The position numbers and the translations under genes are program-made. A stretch of DNA of 64,000 nt from Nitrospira sp. (GTDB lineage: Bacteria > Nitrospirota > Nitrospiria > Nitrospirales > Nitrospiraceae): NCBI GenBank assembly GCA_029194665.1, contig JARFXO010000005.1:1-64000 (forward strand). Direction: 5' to 3'. Position 1 is the stretch's first letter, and each line of letters begins with the position of its first letter. Of this stretch, positions 16,698 through 25,173 are shown piece by piece. The notes beneath the pieces were generated by a model. That model ran no database searches. It was not told the DNA's origin and saw only the letters and a list, made by a program, of their open reading frames with translations.

Positions 16698-18266
16698 ATG
16701 GTGGACATCTCCACAGTCATCGACAGCCTTCATCCCCTCGAAATCAAAGTCCTCACGACGTTGGGTGCAGGGCTGCCTGGGACCGCTTTGGACAGCGAGC
16801 AGTTGGCCGCAGCCGCTGAATTAGAGCCTTCGCAACTCAGCATGGCCGTGGAATGGCTGCTTGCCAAATCGCTGATCGCAATCCAGACAGAGACTGTGAC
16901 CCCCATGGTGTCGCTGACGAAGATTGGGGAGGAGTATTACCTGACTGCTTCGCCTCTCGAGCGAGTTCTGGCTGCCGCGCGTGAAGCAACTGGCACGGGG
17001 ACGCGACTGACCATTCCCGATCTTCAGGCCCAAGGGGGACTCGATCCTTCCGATGTCAGCAAAGCCGTCGGACGACTCAAGAAGGAAGGGGCACTCCTGA
17101 TCATTCAAGGAGGCTGTGTCGAAACGACCGGACGCCAGAGCCCGACGGCTGAGGCAATCCGAATGCTCCTGGGAGAAATACATGACTCACCGAAGGAGCT
17201 GAAGAGTTTTACGGAAGCCCATCGTCATGTCATTGAAGACTTTGCCGTGAAACGTGGCAATGCTAAAGAGCCGTTTCGGATTGACGAGCGAGTGGCGCGC
17301 TCATTCATATTATCCACGGATGGCGCCAGCGCAGCCGAACAACTGTTGAAGCAAGGGGTGGCGGAAGAGGTTTCACAGTTGACTCCAGACCTGTTGAAGG
17401 ACGGGAGTTGGCGCCAGAAGCGATTTCGAAAGTACACCATCAGTCTGCGCCCACCTCGTATCGGAACTGGAAAGAAACATCCCTATCGCGAATTTCTCGA
17501 TACGGTCAAAACCAAACTTGTGAGCATGGGTTTCCAAGAGATGCGGGGGGCGCTGGTCGAAACGGAGTTCTGGGACATGGATGCCCTGTACATGCCGCAA
17601 TTCCATCCAGCCCGGGACATTCATGACGTCTATTTCGTCAAGGAGCCCAGCCATACCACCGCCGTGGACGAGCCATTCTTGTCGCGTGTTGCCAAGGTGC
17701 ATGAGAACGGCGCAGGAACTGGTTCCACGGGGTGGGGTTATTCCTTCGATGTTGACCGGGCCAGACGTTTGGTGTTGCGGAGTCAGGGCACGGCGGTTTC
17801 GGCTCGAACGCTTGCCGCCTCTCCCCACATTCCTGGGAAGTATTTCTCGATTGCCCGGTGTTTTCGCTATGACCAGGTTGATGCCACCCATGCAACGGAT
17901 TTTTTCCAGGTGGAGGGAATCGTGCTGGGAGAAGACATCAACTTCAGGACGCTGTTGGGGCTCCTGAATTTGTTTGCCCGGGAAGTGGCACAAGCTAAGG
18001 AAGTGAAGTTCTTGCCGGCCTATTTTCCGTTTACCGAACCGTCGGTCGAGTTGCACGTGCGGCATCCACGCCTGGGGTGGATGGAACTCGGCGGAGCGGG
18101 GCTCTTTCGTTCCGAGGTGACGTTGCCGCTCGGGGTCACTGTGCCGGTGATTGCCTGGGGGTTGGGGCTCGATCGCATGGCGATGGTGGCGTTGGGCATC
18201 CATGACATACGCGAACTCTTCACGGATAACTTGGAATTGATCCGCACGACCAGAGGAGCCTTCTAA
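16698..18266 (+). CDS. pheS: Phenylalanyl-tRNA synthetase alpha, archaeal/eukaryotic type
   Basis: A 522-residue subunit, far longer than the roughly 340 residues of ordinary bacterial PheS. The extra N-terminus (about 200 residues) resembles the winged-helix repeats of archaeal/eukaryotic PheRS: HPLEIKVLTTLGAGLPGT, EPSQLSMAVEWLLAKSLI and DPSDVSKAVGRLKKEGALLI. The class II core follows, with MGFQEMRGALVETEFWDMDA, PARDIHDVYFV, YFSIARCFRYDQVDATHATD and GLGLDRMAMVALGIHDIRE (motif 3). It aminoacylates tRNA-Phe together with PheT, which begins 7 bases downstream. I chose the ATG at 16698 over the TTG just before it. Confidence 0.92.
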   Translation: MVDISTVIDSLHPLEIKVLTTLGAGLPGTALDSEQLAAAAELEPSQLSMAVEWLLAKSLIAIQTETVTPMVSLTKIGEEYYLTASPLERVLAAAREATGTGTRLTIPDLQAQGGLDPSDVSKAVGRLKKEGALLIIQGGCVETTGRQSPTAEAIRMLLGEIHDSPKELKSFTEAHRHVIEDFAVKRGNAKEPFRIDERVARSFILSTDGASAAEQLLKQGVAEEVSQLTPDLLKDGSWRQKRFRKYTISLRPPRIGTGKKHPYREFLDTVKTKLVSMGFQEMRGALVETEFWDMDALYMPQFHPARDIHDVYFVKEPSHTTAVDEPFLSRVAKVHENGAGTGSTGWGYSFDVDRARRLVLRSQGTAVSARTLAASPHIPGKYFSIARCFRYDQVDATHATDFFQVEGIVLGEDINFRTLLGLLNLFAREVAQAKEVKFLPAYFPFTEPSVELHVRHPRLGWMELGGAGLFRSEVTLPLGVTVPVIAWGLGLDRMAMVALGIHDIRELFTDNLELIRTTRGAF

Positions 18267-18273
18267 GTACCTC

Positions 18274-20061
18274 ATGCCCACCATCACTGTTTTCAAGGAC
18301 GACTTGGAATCCCTTTTGAACGGGGCCGGAACTGCAAGTCGAGCGGTCTCGATCGAACAGTTGGAAGAGTGGCTCATGCTCGTCAAGGGCGAGTTGAAGG
18401 GGCACAACCCTGAAACCGGAGAGTTACGCATCGAGCTCCAAGACAGCAACCGGCCGGACCTCTGGTGTTGCGAGGGGATTGCCAGACAAATTCGCATCAA
18501 GCAACAGGGCGGGCTGAAGCCCTATTCTTTTTTCGCTCAAGAACCGAAGTCACCGCATTATCTGATCGTGAAACCCGGTATGGAGCAAGTACGCCCGTAC
18601 GTGGCAGCCTGTACGGCTAAGGGGTATCGGGTGACCGAGAAGGGGTTGGCTCAGCTGATTCAAACGCAGGAGAAGCTGGCCGACATCTTTGGGCGCAAGC
18701 GCAAGACCGTCTCGATCGGAATCTATCAGCTGCGGAATATTACCTTTCCTGTGACGTATGAACTGGTGAAGCCGGACGAAGTGCGATTTACCCCATTGGG
18801 TATGGAAGCGACGATGACCCTGTCTGAAATTCTCATGGTTCATCCCAAGGGATTGGAGTACGGACCTATTCTGGCCGTCAAAAGTCTGCTCCCTATCCTC
18901 CGCGATGCGAAGAATCAGCCGTTATCGTTCCCGCCGATCATTAACAGCCGGGAAATCGGAGAAGTACGGGCGGGTGATGATGAGCTCTTCGTCGAGGTGA
19001 CCGGGACGGATCTACTCATGGTGATACTTTCACTGAACATCTTCTCGACGAATTTGGCCGACCGTGGCGCGACCATCGAGCCGGTGGAAATACGATATCC
19101 GACGGGCACGATGCTGGGTAAACGGGTGAGGACACCTCACGATTTCGGAAAACCAAAAACGATTCGAATCGAAGCGATTGAACAGGCTCTGGGCCAGGAG
19201 CTCGGCGAGACAGTCGTGAAGCAGGCTCTTGAGGCGTATGGGTACAGCGTGTCGGCAGGAAAGGGATCGGTTAAAGCAAAGCTCCCACCGTATCGGCACG
19301 ATTTGATGCATATGATGGATGTGGTCGAAGACGTTGCGATGGGTCGTGGCTATGACGAGTTTACCCCGATCATGCCAGCGCAATTTACGGTGGGCGGATT
19401 ATCCGCTATTGAACAACTGTCCGATCGATCCCGAGAATTGATGGTGGGGCTCGGGTTTCAGGAAATCATTTCGAACATTCTCGGTTCACCGGACCAATAC
19501 TCAAAATTTATGCGTCTCGATGGCACCGAATGGGGACGGACAGTGGACGTCGACAATGTCATGTCGTTGAGTTTCTCTTGCCTCCGACAATGGATGTTGC
19601 CCTCATTGCTGCGCATCGAAGCCGCCTCGAGCCGGGCGTTCTATCCCCATCGCCTCTTCGAAGCCGGTGATGTGGCGATTCCCGATGGGACCCACGAGTT
19701 GGGTTCTCGAACGGAAACGGTCTTGGGCGCCCTGATCGCTCACGCCACGACCCATTTCTCAGAAATCCACTCGTGTCTCGATGTCCTGTTGTACTATCTC
19801 GGCACGGAGTACAGTCTTGAGCCGATGCAGCATCCGTCTTTTCTAGAAGGCCGTGCAGGCCGCATTCTCGTCTCGGGCAAGTCCGTCGGCGTTATCGGCG
19901 AAGTCCATCCGGAAGTCCTCGAACGTTGGCAGATCGCCATGCCGGTTGTGGCCTTCGACGTGAATCTTTCGCAGTTGGCGACGCTTGGGAGGGTGGAAAC
20001 GACGGAAGGGCAACGACAATTGTCGCTTTCCCATCCGTCGAACATTCTATCGAACGCGTGA
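18274..20061 (+). CDS. pheT: Phenylalanyl-tRNA synthetase beta, archaeal/eukaryotic type
   Basis: A 595-residue beta subunit, close to archaeal lengths and much shorter than the roughly 800 residues of the usual bacterial PheT. It lacks the N-terminal EMAP-like OB domain and the C-terminal anticodon-binding domain. Visible are the archaeal-type entry MPTITVFKDDLESLL, ELQDSNRPDLWCCEGIARQI, the B3/4-like INSREIGEV region, B5 (VKAKLPPYRHDLMHMMDVVE DVAMGRGYDEF) and a class-II-like core LGFQEIISNILGSPDQYSKF. Its stop lies only 2 bases from the end of the convergent rplT. Confidence 0.92.
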   Translation: MPTITVFKDDLESLLNGAGTASRAVSIEQLEEWLMLVKGELKGHNPETGELRIELQDSNRPDLWCCEGIARQIRIKQQGGLKPYSFFAQEPKSPHYLIVKPGMEQVRPYVAACTAKGYRVTEKGLAQLIQTQEKLADIFGRKRKTVSIGIYQLRNITFPVTYELVKPDEVRFTPLGMEATMTLSEILMVHPKGLEYGPILAVKSLLPILRDAKNQPLSFPPIINSREIGEVRAGDDELFVEVTGTDLLMVILSLNIFSTNLADRGATIEPVEIRYPTGTMLGKRVRTPHDFGKPKTIRIEAIEQALGQELGETVVKQALEAYGYSVSAGKGSVKAKLPPYRHDLMHMMDVVEDVAMGRGYDEFTPIMPAQFTVGGLSAIEQLSDRSRELMVGLGFQEIISNILGSPDQYSKFMRLDGTEWGRTVDVDNVMSLSFSCLRQWMLPSLLRIEAASSRAFYPHRLFEAGDVAIPDGTHELGSRTETVLGALIAHATTHFSEIHSCLDVLLYYLGTEYSLEPMQHPSFLEGRAGRILVSGKSVGVIGEVHPEVLERWQIAMPVVAFDVNLSQLATLGRVETTEGQRQLSLSHPSNILSNA

Positions 20062-20063
20062 AG

Positions 20064-20432
20064 TTATGCCGTGGCAGGGGTCAAGTGCTGCTTGGCGAGG
20101 CCGATGAGTTGCTCAAACCCCGCGGCGTCCTTGATCGCCATGTCGGAAAGAACCTTGCGATCCAACGCGACATTGGCCTTCTTAAGGGCATTGATGAACC
20201 GACCGTAGGTCATGCCCTGTGCCCGGACTGCCGCGCTGATGCGAGCGATCCACAGTTGCCGGAAGTCCCGCTTTCGGTTCTTACGACCTGTATATGCGTA
20301 GGTCAAGCCCTTATCAACGCTTTCTGTCGCCGAGCGAAAAAGGCGGCTTTTCCCGCCGTATTGTCCCGACGCCAACTTGATCCGCTTCTTTCTCCGCTGC
20401 CGAGTTTTTGGTCCACCCTTTACGCGAGGCAT
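20064..20432 (-). CDS. rplT: Ribosomal protein bL20
   Basis: A 122-residue 50S protein that binds 23S rRNA and is needed for early large-subunit assembly. The sequence is typical: MPRVKGGPKTRQRRKKRIKL, GRKNRKRDFRQLWIARISAA and YGRFINALKKANVALDRKVL. It is the last gene of thrS-infC-rpmI-rplT. L20 classically represses this operon in other bacteria. No leader structure was checked here. Confidence 0.97.
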   Translation of the reverse strand: MPRVKGGPKTRQRRKKRIKLASGQYGGKSRLFRSATESVDKGLTYAYTGRKNRKRDFRQLWIARISAAVRAQGMTYGRFINALKKANVALDRKVLSDMAIKDAAGFEQLIGLAKQHLTPATA

Positions 20433-20484
20433 GATTCATTACTCCTTTTGGGTCCTGAAATTCACAACACCACACGATCACTGA

Positions 20485-20679
20485 CTATGCGTACGGCAGG
20501 AGACGATTCAACGCTGAAACGACCGTTGGGTCGACGACCGCGGTTCCGCTCAAGCGGCGCTTCCGGTCGTGTCGCTTGCTAGTCAGGATGTGCCGTTTGC
20601 CCGCTTTGCGGCGGACAATCTTGCCGCTTCCTGTTTTAGCAAATCGTTTGCTCGTTCCTTTATGCGTCTTCATTTTCAT
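20485..20679 (-). CDS. rpmI: Ribosomal protein bL35
   Basis: A 64-residue basic 50S protein: MKMKTHKGTSKRFAKTGSGK, then KAGKRHILTSKRHDRKRRLS, ending VSALNRLLPYA. Length and order (infC, rpmI, rplT) are standard. Confidence 0.97.
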   Translation of the reverse strand: MKMKTHKGTSKRFAKTGSGKIVRRKAGKRHILTSKRHDRKRRLSGTAVVDPTVVSALNRLLPYA

Positions 20680-20719
20680 GTTGGAGGTTCCCTTAGTTGA
20701 GCAATTACTGCACTGTACG

Positions 20720-21229
20720 TTAGTGTTTCGGAGCCACGATCATAATCAAACTGCGTCCTTCCATCCGAGGAGCATACTCGATGGTGCCGGCTTGGGCCAA
20801 CTGTTCAATGACGGAATTCATCACTGCCCGACCCATCTCCTGGTTCGCCATTTCTCGTCCGCGATAGGTGAGGGTGACCTTGGTCTTGTTGCCCTCCTCT
20901 AGAAAGCTTTTCATCTGACGGACCTTAATCTCAAGATCATGCTTATCGGTCCGTGGGCGCAACTTGATTTCCTTGACTTGGGTGGACTTTTGGTGACGCC
21001 GACTTTGATGATCTTTTTTGCTCAGCTCGTACTTGTACTTCCCAAAGTCCATAATCTTACAGACCGGGGGAACGGAGTTGGGGGCGACTTCCACCAGGTC
21101 ATAGCCGCTTTCTTGAGCCTGACGAAAGGCATCCGGTGTCGGGAGAACACCGAGCTGTTCTCCCTCCGGGCCGATTACTCGAACTTCTCGGACTCGGATC
21201 TCACGATTCACGCGTAGTTTGGGAACGAT
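20720..21229 (-). CDS. infC: Translation initiation factor IF-3, probable AUC start
   Basis: A 169-residue factor that binds the 30S subunit and proofreads the start codon and initiator tRNA. Visible are VNREIRVREVRVIGPEGEQL, AFRQAQESGYDLVEVAPNSV PPVCKIMDFGKYKYE, the linker KKDHQSRRHQKSTQVKEIKL, and the C-terminal GREMANQEMG. The only ordinary start, GTG at 21211, would give an unusually short N-terminus and has no ribosome site at the right distance. An in-frame ATC at 21229 has GAGG six bases upstream and restores the usual IVPKLRVNREIR beginning. An AUU/AUC start is the known basis of infC autoregulation. The gene starts 14 bases after thrS. Confidence 0.93.
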   Translation of the reverse strand: MVPKLRVNREIRVREVRVIGPEGEQLGVLPTPDAFRQAQESGYDLVEVAPNSVPPVCKIMDFGKYKYELSKKDHQSRRHQKSTQVKEIKLRPRTDKHDLEIKVRQMKSFLEEGNKTKVTLTYRGREMANQEMGRAVMNSVIEQLAQAGTIEYAPRMEGRSLIMIVAPKH

Positions 21230-21243
21230 AGGCCACCTCTTTC

Positions 21244-23172
21244 TTAATGTGTGTGTTGAAGGTCTCGCTGTGTGTGTGCGACCTCAGTTTGCAGGAGATC
21301 CAACACCTCAGCCACTGTCTTAGTCCCTAAATTTGCCCCGCTTCGGCCTCGTACCGAGAGAGTCCCGCCTTGCATTTCGCGATTCCCCGCCACCAACATG
21401 AACGGGACTTTCGCCTTTTCTGCTTCACGAATCTTAAACCCGATTTTTTCGTTCCGAAGATCGGCTTCGGCACGGAACCCGACCGCCTTCAATTGCGCGA
21501 CGACGGCTGCGGCGTAGTCTTGCTGATGGTCGGTGATGTTCATGACCACCACCTGCACCGGAGCCAGCCAGGTCGGAAACGCGCCCCCGTAATGCTCGAT
21601 CAGAATGCCGAAAAAGCGCTCGATGGATCCCATCAGGGCGCGATGGATCATGATAGGGCGATGGGCTTTGCCGTCCTCACCAATATAATTCAGTTCAAAC
21701 CGCTCCGGATTGTTGAAATCAACTTGCACCGTGGAACATTGCCAGGAGCGGCCCAACGCATCTTTGATCTTGATGTCGATCTTCGGTCCGTAGAACGCTC
21801 CTCCTCCGGGATCAAGGTGAAAGGAGATATTACGGTTTTTCAGCGCCGCTTCCAATGCGCTGGTGGCCAAGGTCCAATGTTCATCACCACCCACGGATTC
21901 TTTGGGCCGCGTGGATAAAAACACTTCAAATTGATGGAATCCGAATGTCCGTAACACGAAAAATGTAAAGTCCAGGACCCGGCTGACTTCTTGCTCCATC
22001 TGATCCGGGCGGCAGAAAAGATGGGCATCATCCTGCGTAAATCCTCGCACCCGCATGAGCCCGTGCAGCACACCGGTCCGTTCATAGCGATAGACCGTTC
22101 CCAGTTCCCCATAGCGAATGGGGAGGTCTCGATAGCTGCGAAGATGACTCTGATAGATCATGATATGGTACGGACAATTCATCGGTTTCAGCTGGTATTC
22201 ACTGCCTTCCAGCTTCATCGAAGGGAACATGTTTTCGCGGTAGTAATCGAGGTGCCCACTGGTTTTCCAGAGATCAAGACGTGCGGTATGAGGCGAATAG
22301 ACCAGCTGGTACCCATCTCGAATATGTTGTTCTCGCCAGAAGTTTTCAATCAACAGGCGGACTGCCGCGCCTTTCGGATGCCAGAGTACCAATCCGGGTC
22401 CGATTTCATCCTGAATGCTGATCAAATCCAGCTCTTTCCCGACTTTTCTGTGGTCGCGCCGCTTAATTTCCTCCAGCCGGGCCAGATAGGCATCCACTTC
22501 CGCTCTCGTCGGAAACGATGTTCCGTAGATCCGTTGTAACATCGGATTACGTTCATCGCCGCGCCAATAGGCCCCGGCCGTGTTGAGCAATTTGATGGTC
22601 CCAACGGAACCGGTGGTAGGGAGATGAGGCCCGCGACAGAGATCGACGAAGTCTCCTTGTGTGTAGGCGGTGATCGGCTCTCCATCGGGGAAACCTTGAA
22701 TCAGCTCGACCTTGTAGTGCTCGCCACGGCCCTTGAAAAAATCTATGGCGTCCTGTTTTGAAAACTCCCGCCTTGTGATGGTGAGATTACGCTTGATGAT
22801 CTCGGCAGCGCGTTCTTCGATTCGCTCTAAGTCTTCGGGAGTAAAGGGCCGTTCGAAGGCAAAGTCATAATAAAAGCTATCTTCAAGGGCCGGACCGATG
22901 GTCAGTTGTGCAGCAGGGAAGAGCTCCTTGACTGCTTGAGCCATGATATGAGTGCTGCTGTGGCGGTATACTTCGCGGCCCTCTGAACTGTCGAACCTCA
23001 GTGGTTCGACGATCGAACTTGCAGAAAGAGGACGTGACAGATCAACAATCTCTCCTTCGACTTTGGCTGCCAAAATATCGCGGTTTGTGAGTCCTAGCTG
23101 AGCTAGAGCGTCACCGACCGTTTCCCCAGTCTGAATGTCACCGCTTGGACCGTCTTTAACTGATATCTTCAT
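21244..23172 (-). CDS. thrS: Threonyl-tRNA synthetase
   Basis: A 642-residue class II synthetase of normal bacterial length. Domain order is TGS (MKISVKDGPSGDIQTGETVG to about residue 60), editing domain with the HxxxH site in YRHSSTHIMAQAVKELFPAA (about residue 70), and the catalytic core with MFPSMKLEGSEYQLKPMNCP YH (zinc-binding Cys), YRYERTGVLHGLMRVRGFTQ DDAHLFC (motif 2) and PIMIHRALMGSIERFFGILI (motif 3). The anticodon domain starts about residue 540. It is the first gene of thrS-infC-rpmI-rplT. Confidence 0.97.
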   Translation of the reverse strand: MKISVKDGPSGDIQTGETVGDALAQLGLTNRDILAAKVEGEIVDLSRPLSASSIVEPLRFDSSEGREVYRHSSTHIMAQAVKELFPAAQLTIGPALEDSFYYDFAFERPFTPEDLERIEERAAEIIKRNLTITRREFSKQDAIDFFKGRGEHYKVELIQGFPDGEPITAYTQGDFVDLCRGPHLPTTGSVGTIKLLNTAGAYWRGDERNPMLQRIYGTSFPTRAEVDAYLARLEEIKRRDHRKVGKELDLISIQDEIGPGLVLWHPKGAAVRLLIENFWREQHIRDGYQLVYSPHTARLDLWKTSGHLDYYRENMFPSMKLEGSEYQLKPMNCPYHIMIYQSHLRSYRDLPIRYGELGTVYRYERTGVLHGLMRVRGFTQDDAHLFCRPDQMEQEVSRVLDFTFFVLRTFGFHQFEVFLSTRPKESVGGDEHWTLATSALEAALKNRNISFHLDPGGGAFYGPKIDIKIKDALGRSWQCSTVQVDFNNPERFELNYIGEDGKAHRPIMIHRALMGSIERFFGILIEHYGGAFPTWLAPVQVVVMNITDHQQDYAAAVVAQLKAVGFRAEADLRNEKIGFKIREAEKAKVPFMLVAGNREMQGGTLSVRGRSGANLGTKTVAEVLDLLQTEVAHTQRDLQHTH

Positions 23173-23249
23173 GCCTTATGGATTTGATCCGCAGTGCAAA
23201 CATAACGGACACCGAGTCTCTAAGAGACTGACCGGTAGCTCGAGCTGAA

Positions 23250-23324
23250 TGGTAGGCGCGGACGGTCTTGAACCGTCGACCTCTACCGTGTCAAGGTAGC
23301 GCTCTCCCCCTGAGCTACGCGCCT
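23250..23324 (-). tRNA. tRNA-Val (GAC)
   Basis: The minus strand reads AGGCGCGTAGCTCAGGGGGA to CGCGCCTACCA, forming a 75-base cloverleaf with encoded CCA. The anticodon loop TTGACAC between CTACC and GGTAG stems gives anticodon GAC for valine. Confidence 0.95.
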
Positions 23325-23396
23325 ATCGAAAAGGAGGCATGCTAATATAGCCTCGTTGACCGTGTCAAGGAAACGAAAGAGAAGGGCGCACTCCTT

Positions 23397-23419
23397 CAGC
23401 ACGTCTGGAAGACGTGCGA
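23397..23419 (-). terminator. Hairpin downstream of the HU gene, possible terminator
   Basis: GCACGTCT pairs perfectly with AGACGTGC around a 3-base loop, about 50 bases past the end of the HU gene. No T-run follows on the minus strand, so it may be a processing or weak termination site rather than a standard terminator. Confidence 0.4.
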
Positions 23420-23466
23420 CCATCCCTTACATGTCTTGGGTCAGACACCCGTCAGTTTGCGCGACG

Positions 23467-23739
23467 TCACCTCACGGCAGAGCGAAGCTCTTTTCCTGCT
23501 GAAAACTTCGGGACCTTCGCCGCCGGGATTCGGAGTGATTCACCTGTCCGTGGATTTCTTCCCATTCGCGCTTTTCGCTTTGAAATCGTAAAGGTGCCGA
23601 AATTGACGAGGGAGACGCGTTGCCCCTTTTTCAACGAGGAAGTCACCGCCCCGGTGAATGCCTCAAGGGCGGTTCCGGCTGCAACCTTCGTAATTCCTGC
23701 TGATGCGGCCATCTTTGCGATCAACTCTTCCTTTGTCAT
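23467..23739 (-). CDS. hup: HU-family nucleoid protein
   Basis: A 90-residue histone-like protein that binds and bends DNA as a dimer. It begins MTKEELIAKMAASAGITKVA, has SLKKGQRVSLVNFGTFTISK, the beta-arm tip RKARMGRNPRTGESLRIPA, and the end VPKFSAGKELRSAVR. The arm carries the conserved RNP needed for DNA intercalation. AGGAGGA lies upstream of the ATG. A second HU/IHF paralogue is at 57611. Confidence 0.95.
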   Translation of the reverse strand: MTKEELIAKMAASAGITKVAAGTALEAFTGAVTSSLKKGQRVSLVNFGTFTISKRKARMGRNPRTGESLRIPAAKVPKFSAGKELRSAVR

Positions 23740-23811
23740 ACTATTCCTCCTTCATGAGTGTTGAGAGTTGGTATGGAAAGTACGCCCGCAACTCATCTCT
23801 GGAAGTCCGGT

Positions 23812-24399
23812 TCAGCCACGCCGACTCGTCCTCGCTTTCGTTTGTTTCAAGGGAATGTGAAGACTCACGATTTTCTTTCGCAAGGTGTTACGGTTGAGTC
23901 CGAGCAGTTCAGCCGCTTGTATTTGATTGCCTCCTGTCTCGCGCAGAGCCGACGTGATGAGAGGACGTTCCACGGCGGAAATCAGGATCGGATGGAGGTT
24001 TTTAGCCGATCCATTTCTCATTCCCTTCACGAATTCACCCATTTTTGTCTCTAAGTAACTTTCGAGGGAGGCGTCGCGGGCTTTGTTCTGTGGAGGGCTG
24101 TCTGGCTGATTCATCAGCTGGATCGTTCTCAGCGTCTTTTTCAAGGCAGCCCTAGACCCTCCGATACAAAGGGTGCGAGCTGGGTCAAGGTGATCATTCA
24201 GCACGCCAATCGGTTCCTGCCCACTTTGCGACTCCATCACGACGGCATCAAACCGATGTTTTCGCAACTCCCTTTGAAAGGTCGAAGCGTCTCGAGCGAT
24301 CGTAACGGAGGCGTCCTTGAATACCTGCCTCACCAGGGCTTGCACGGCCGTATCATTCGTGAATAACAGGATAGTAAATGAGGATGACGGCACAGACAT
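23812..24399 (-). CDS. Fis-type HTH regulator with degenerate receiver-like N-terminus
   Basis: A 195-residue protein. The C-terminal 45 residues are a Fis-type helix-turn-helix (ERPLITSALRETGGNQIQAA then ELLGLNRNTLRKKIVSLHI), as in NtrC-class activators and Fis. The first 100 residues (FTILLFTNDTAVQALVRQVF, RKHRFDAVVMESQSGQE) have the alternating pattern of a receiver domain, but the phospho-acceptor Asp position reads VMES and no AAA+ domain is present. It may be a nucleoid-type or orphan regulator. It is transcribed away from the Rrf2 gene and is followed by the HU gene. Targets are unknown. Confidence 0.75.
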   Translation of the reverse strand: MSVPSSSFTILLFTNDTAVQALVRQVFKDASVTIARDASTFQRELRKHRFDAVVMESQSGQEPIGVLNDHLDPARTLCIGGSRAALKKTLRTIQLMNQPDSPPQNKARDASLESYLETKMGEFVKGMRNGSAKNLHPILISAVERPLITSALRETGGNQIQAAELLGLNRNTLRKKIVSLHIPLKQTKARTSRRG

Positions 24400-24625
24400 G
24401 AAGGCACCACCAGAAGAAGAGGGCGGATTATTGCCGAGGGCGTAAGCGATGTCAATTGGATTCTATGGACGCGGCGTCCCTCCGACCGGCTTCCCGTATC
24501 GCTTTGCGGGCATTAAATAAGTAAGTAAATTGGTTTATGGCTCGAGCACGAATTTCAACTTCATCTCCAACATATCTTCCAACCCAATAATGCCGATCAT
24601 CTTAATCTGCCATGCTCCTGTCACC

Positions 24626-24655
24626 TTGACAGGGGGTGAGCGAACAATGTATATA
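24626..24655 (+). promoter_or_regulatory. Sigma-70-type promoter upstream of the Rrf2 gene
   Basis: TTGACA at 24626 and TATATA at 24650 are separated by 18 bases and lie 28 bases before the Rrf2 start. The following ACTCAAATCCCTACCGG has no clear dyad, so no operator is proposed. The 283 bases upstream, to the Fis-type gene, hold no other gene. Confidence 0.65.
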
Positions 24656-24682
24656 CTCAAATCCCTACCGGAATAGTAAAGA

Positions 24683-25132
24683 ATGAAAGTGTCCAAACGT
24701 GCGACATACGGAATTATGGTAGCCGTTGATCTTGCGATACATGCAAACGAAGCCCCGATTCAAGCGCGAACGATCGCGAGGCGCCACGGGATTCCCGTCC
24801 GTTTTCTCGAACAAGTTCTCCACGCGATGAAAAAGGCCGGCTTAGTAGAAAGTCAACGAGGTGCCCAAGGAGGGTATCTCCTCACGCATGAGCCGGCGGC
24901 GATGTCGATCGCCGATATATTCGAGGCGTTGGAAGGGCCGGTCTTTCATCGCTCATCTGTCGGGCAACAGACACGGGATCGCCATGCGAGCAAGCCGGAG
25001 CTGCTGTTAGATGACGTCTGGCAGCAAGTTCAGCAGGCGGAACGGAAAGTTCTCGAAAACATTACAGTCGAACACTTGGCACTGCGTCTACGGACGATCG
25101 ATGCCCAGCGCAATCCGATGTACCACATTTGA
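24683..25132 (+). CDS. Rrf2-family transcriptional regulator, CymR-like
   Basis: A 149-residue Rrf2 regulator: MKVSKRATYGIMVAVDLAIH, then the winged helix IQARTIARRHGIPVRFLEQV LHAMKKAGLVESQRGAQGGY LL, and the dimer helix region. No cysteine occurs anywhere in it, so it cannot hold the iron-sulfur cluster of IscR or NsrR. In this respect it resembles CymR, which controls sulfur metabolism. It lies 41 bases before the sulfite reductase operon, which it probably regulates. The effector is unknown. Confidence 0.88.
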   Translation: MKVSKRATYGIMVAVDLAIHANEAPIQARTIARRHGIPVRFLEQVLHAMKKAGLVESQRGAQGGYLLTHEPAAMSIADIFEALEGPVFHRSSVGQQTRDRHASKPELLLDDVWQQVQQAERKVLENITVEHLALRLRTIDAQRNPMYHI

Positions 25133-25173
25133 CTTAGAAGGCTCTTCTCTTGAGGAGGCAAGGAGATCGGTAT

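Noticed and set aside
17373..18500. 375-codon minus-strand frame opposite pheS and pheT
   Set aside because: Both sense genes are unmistakable; the antisense product resembles no family and has no ribosome site.
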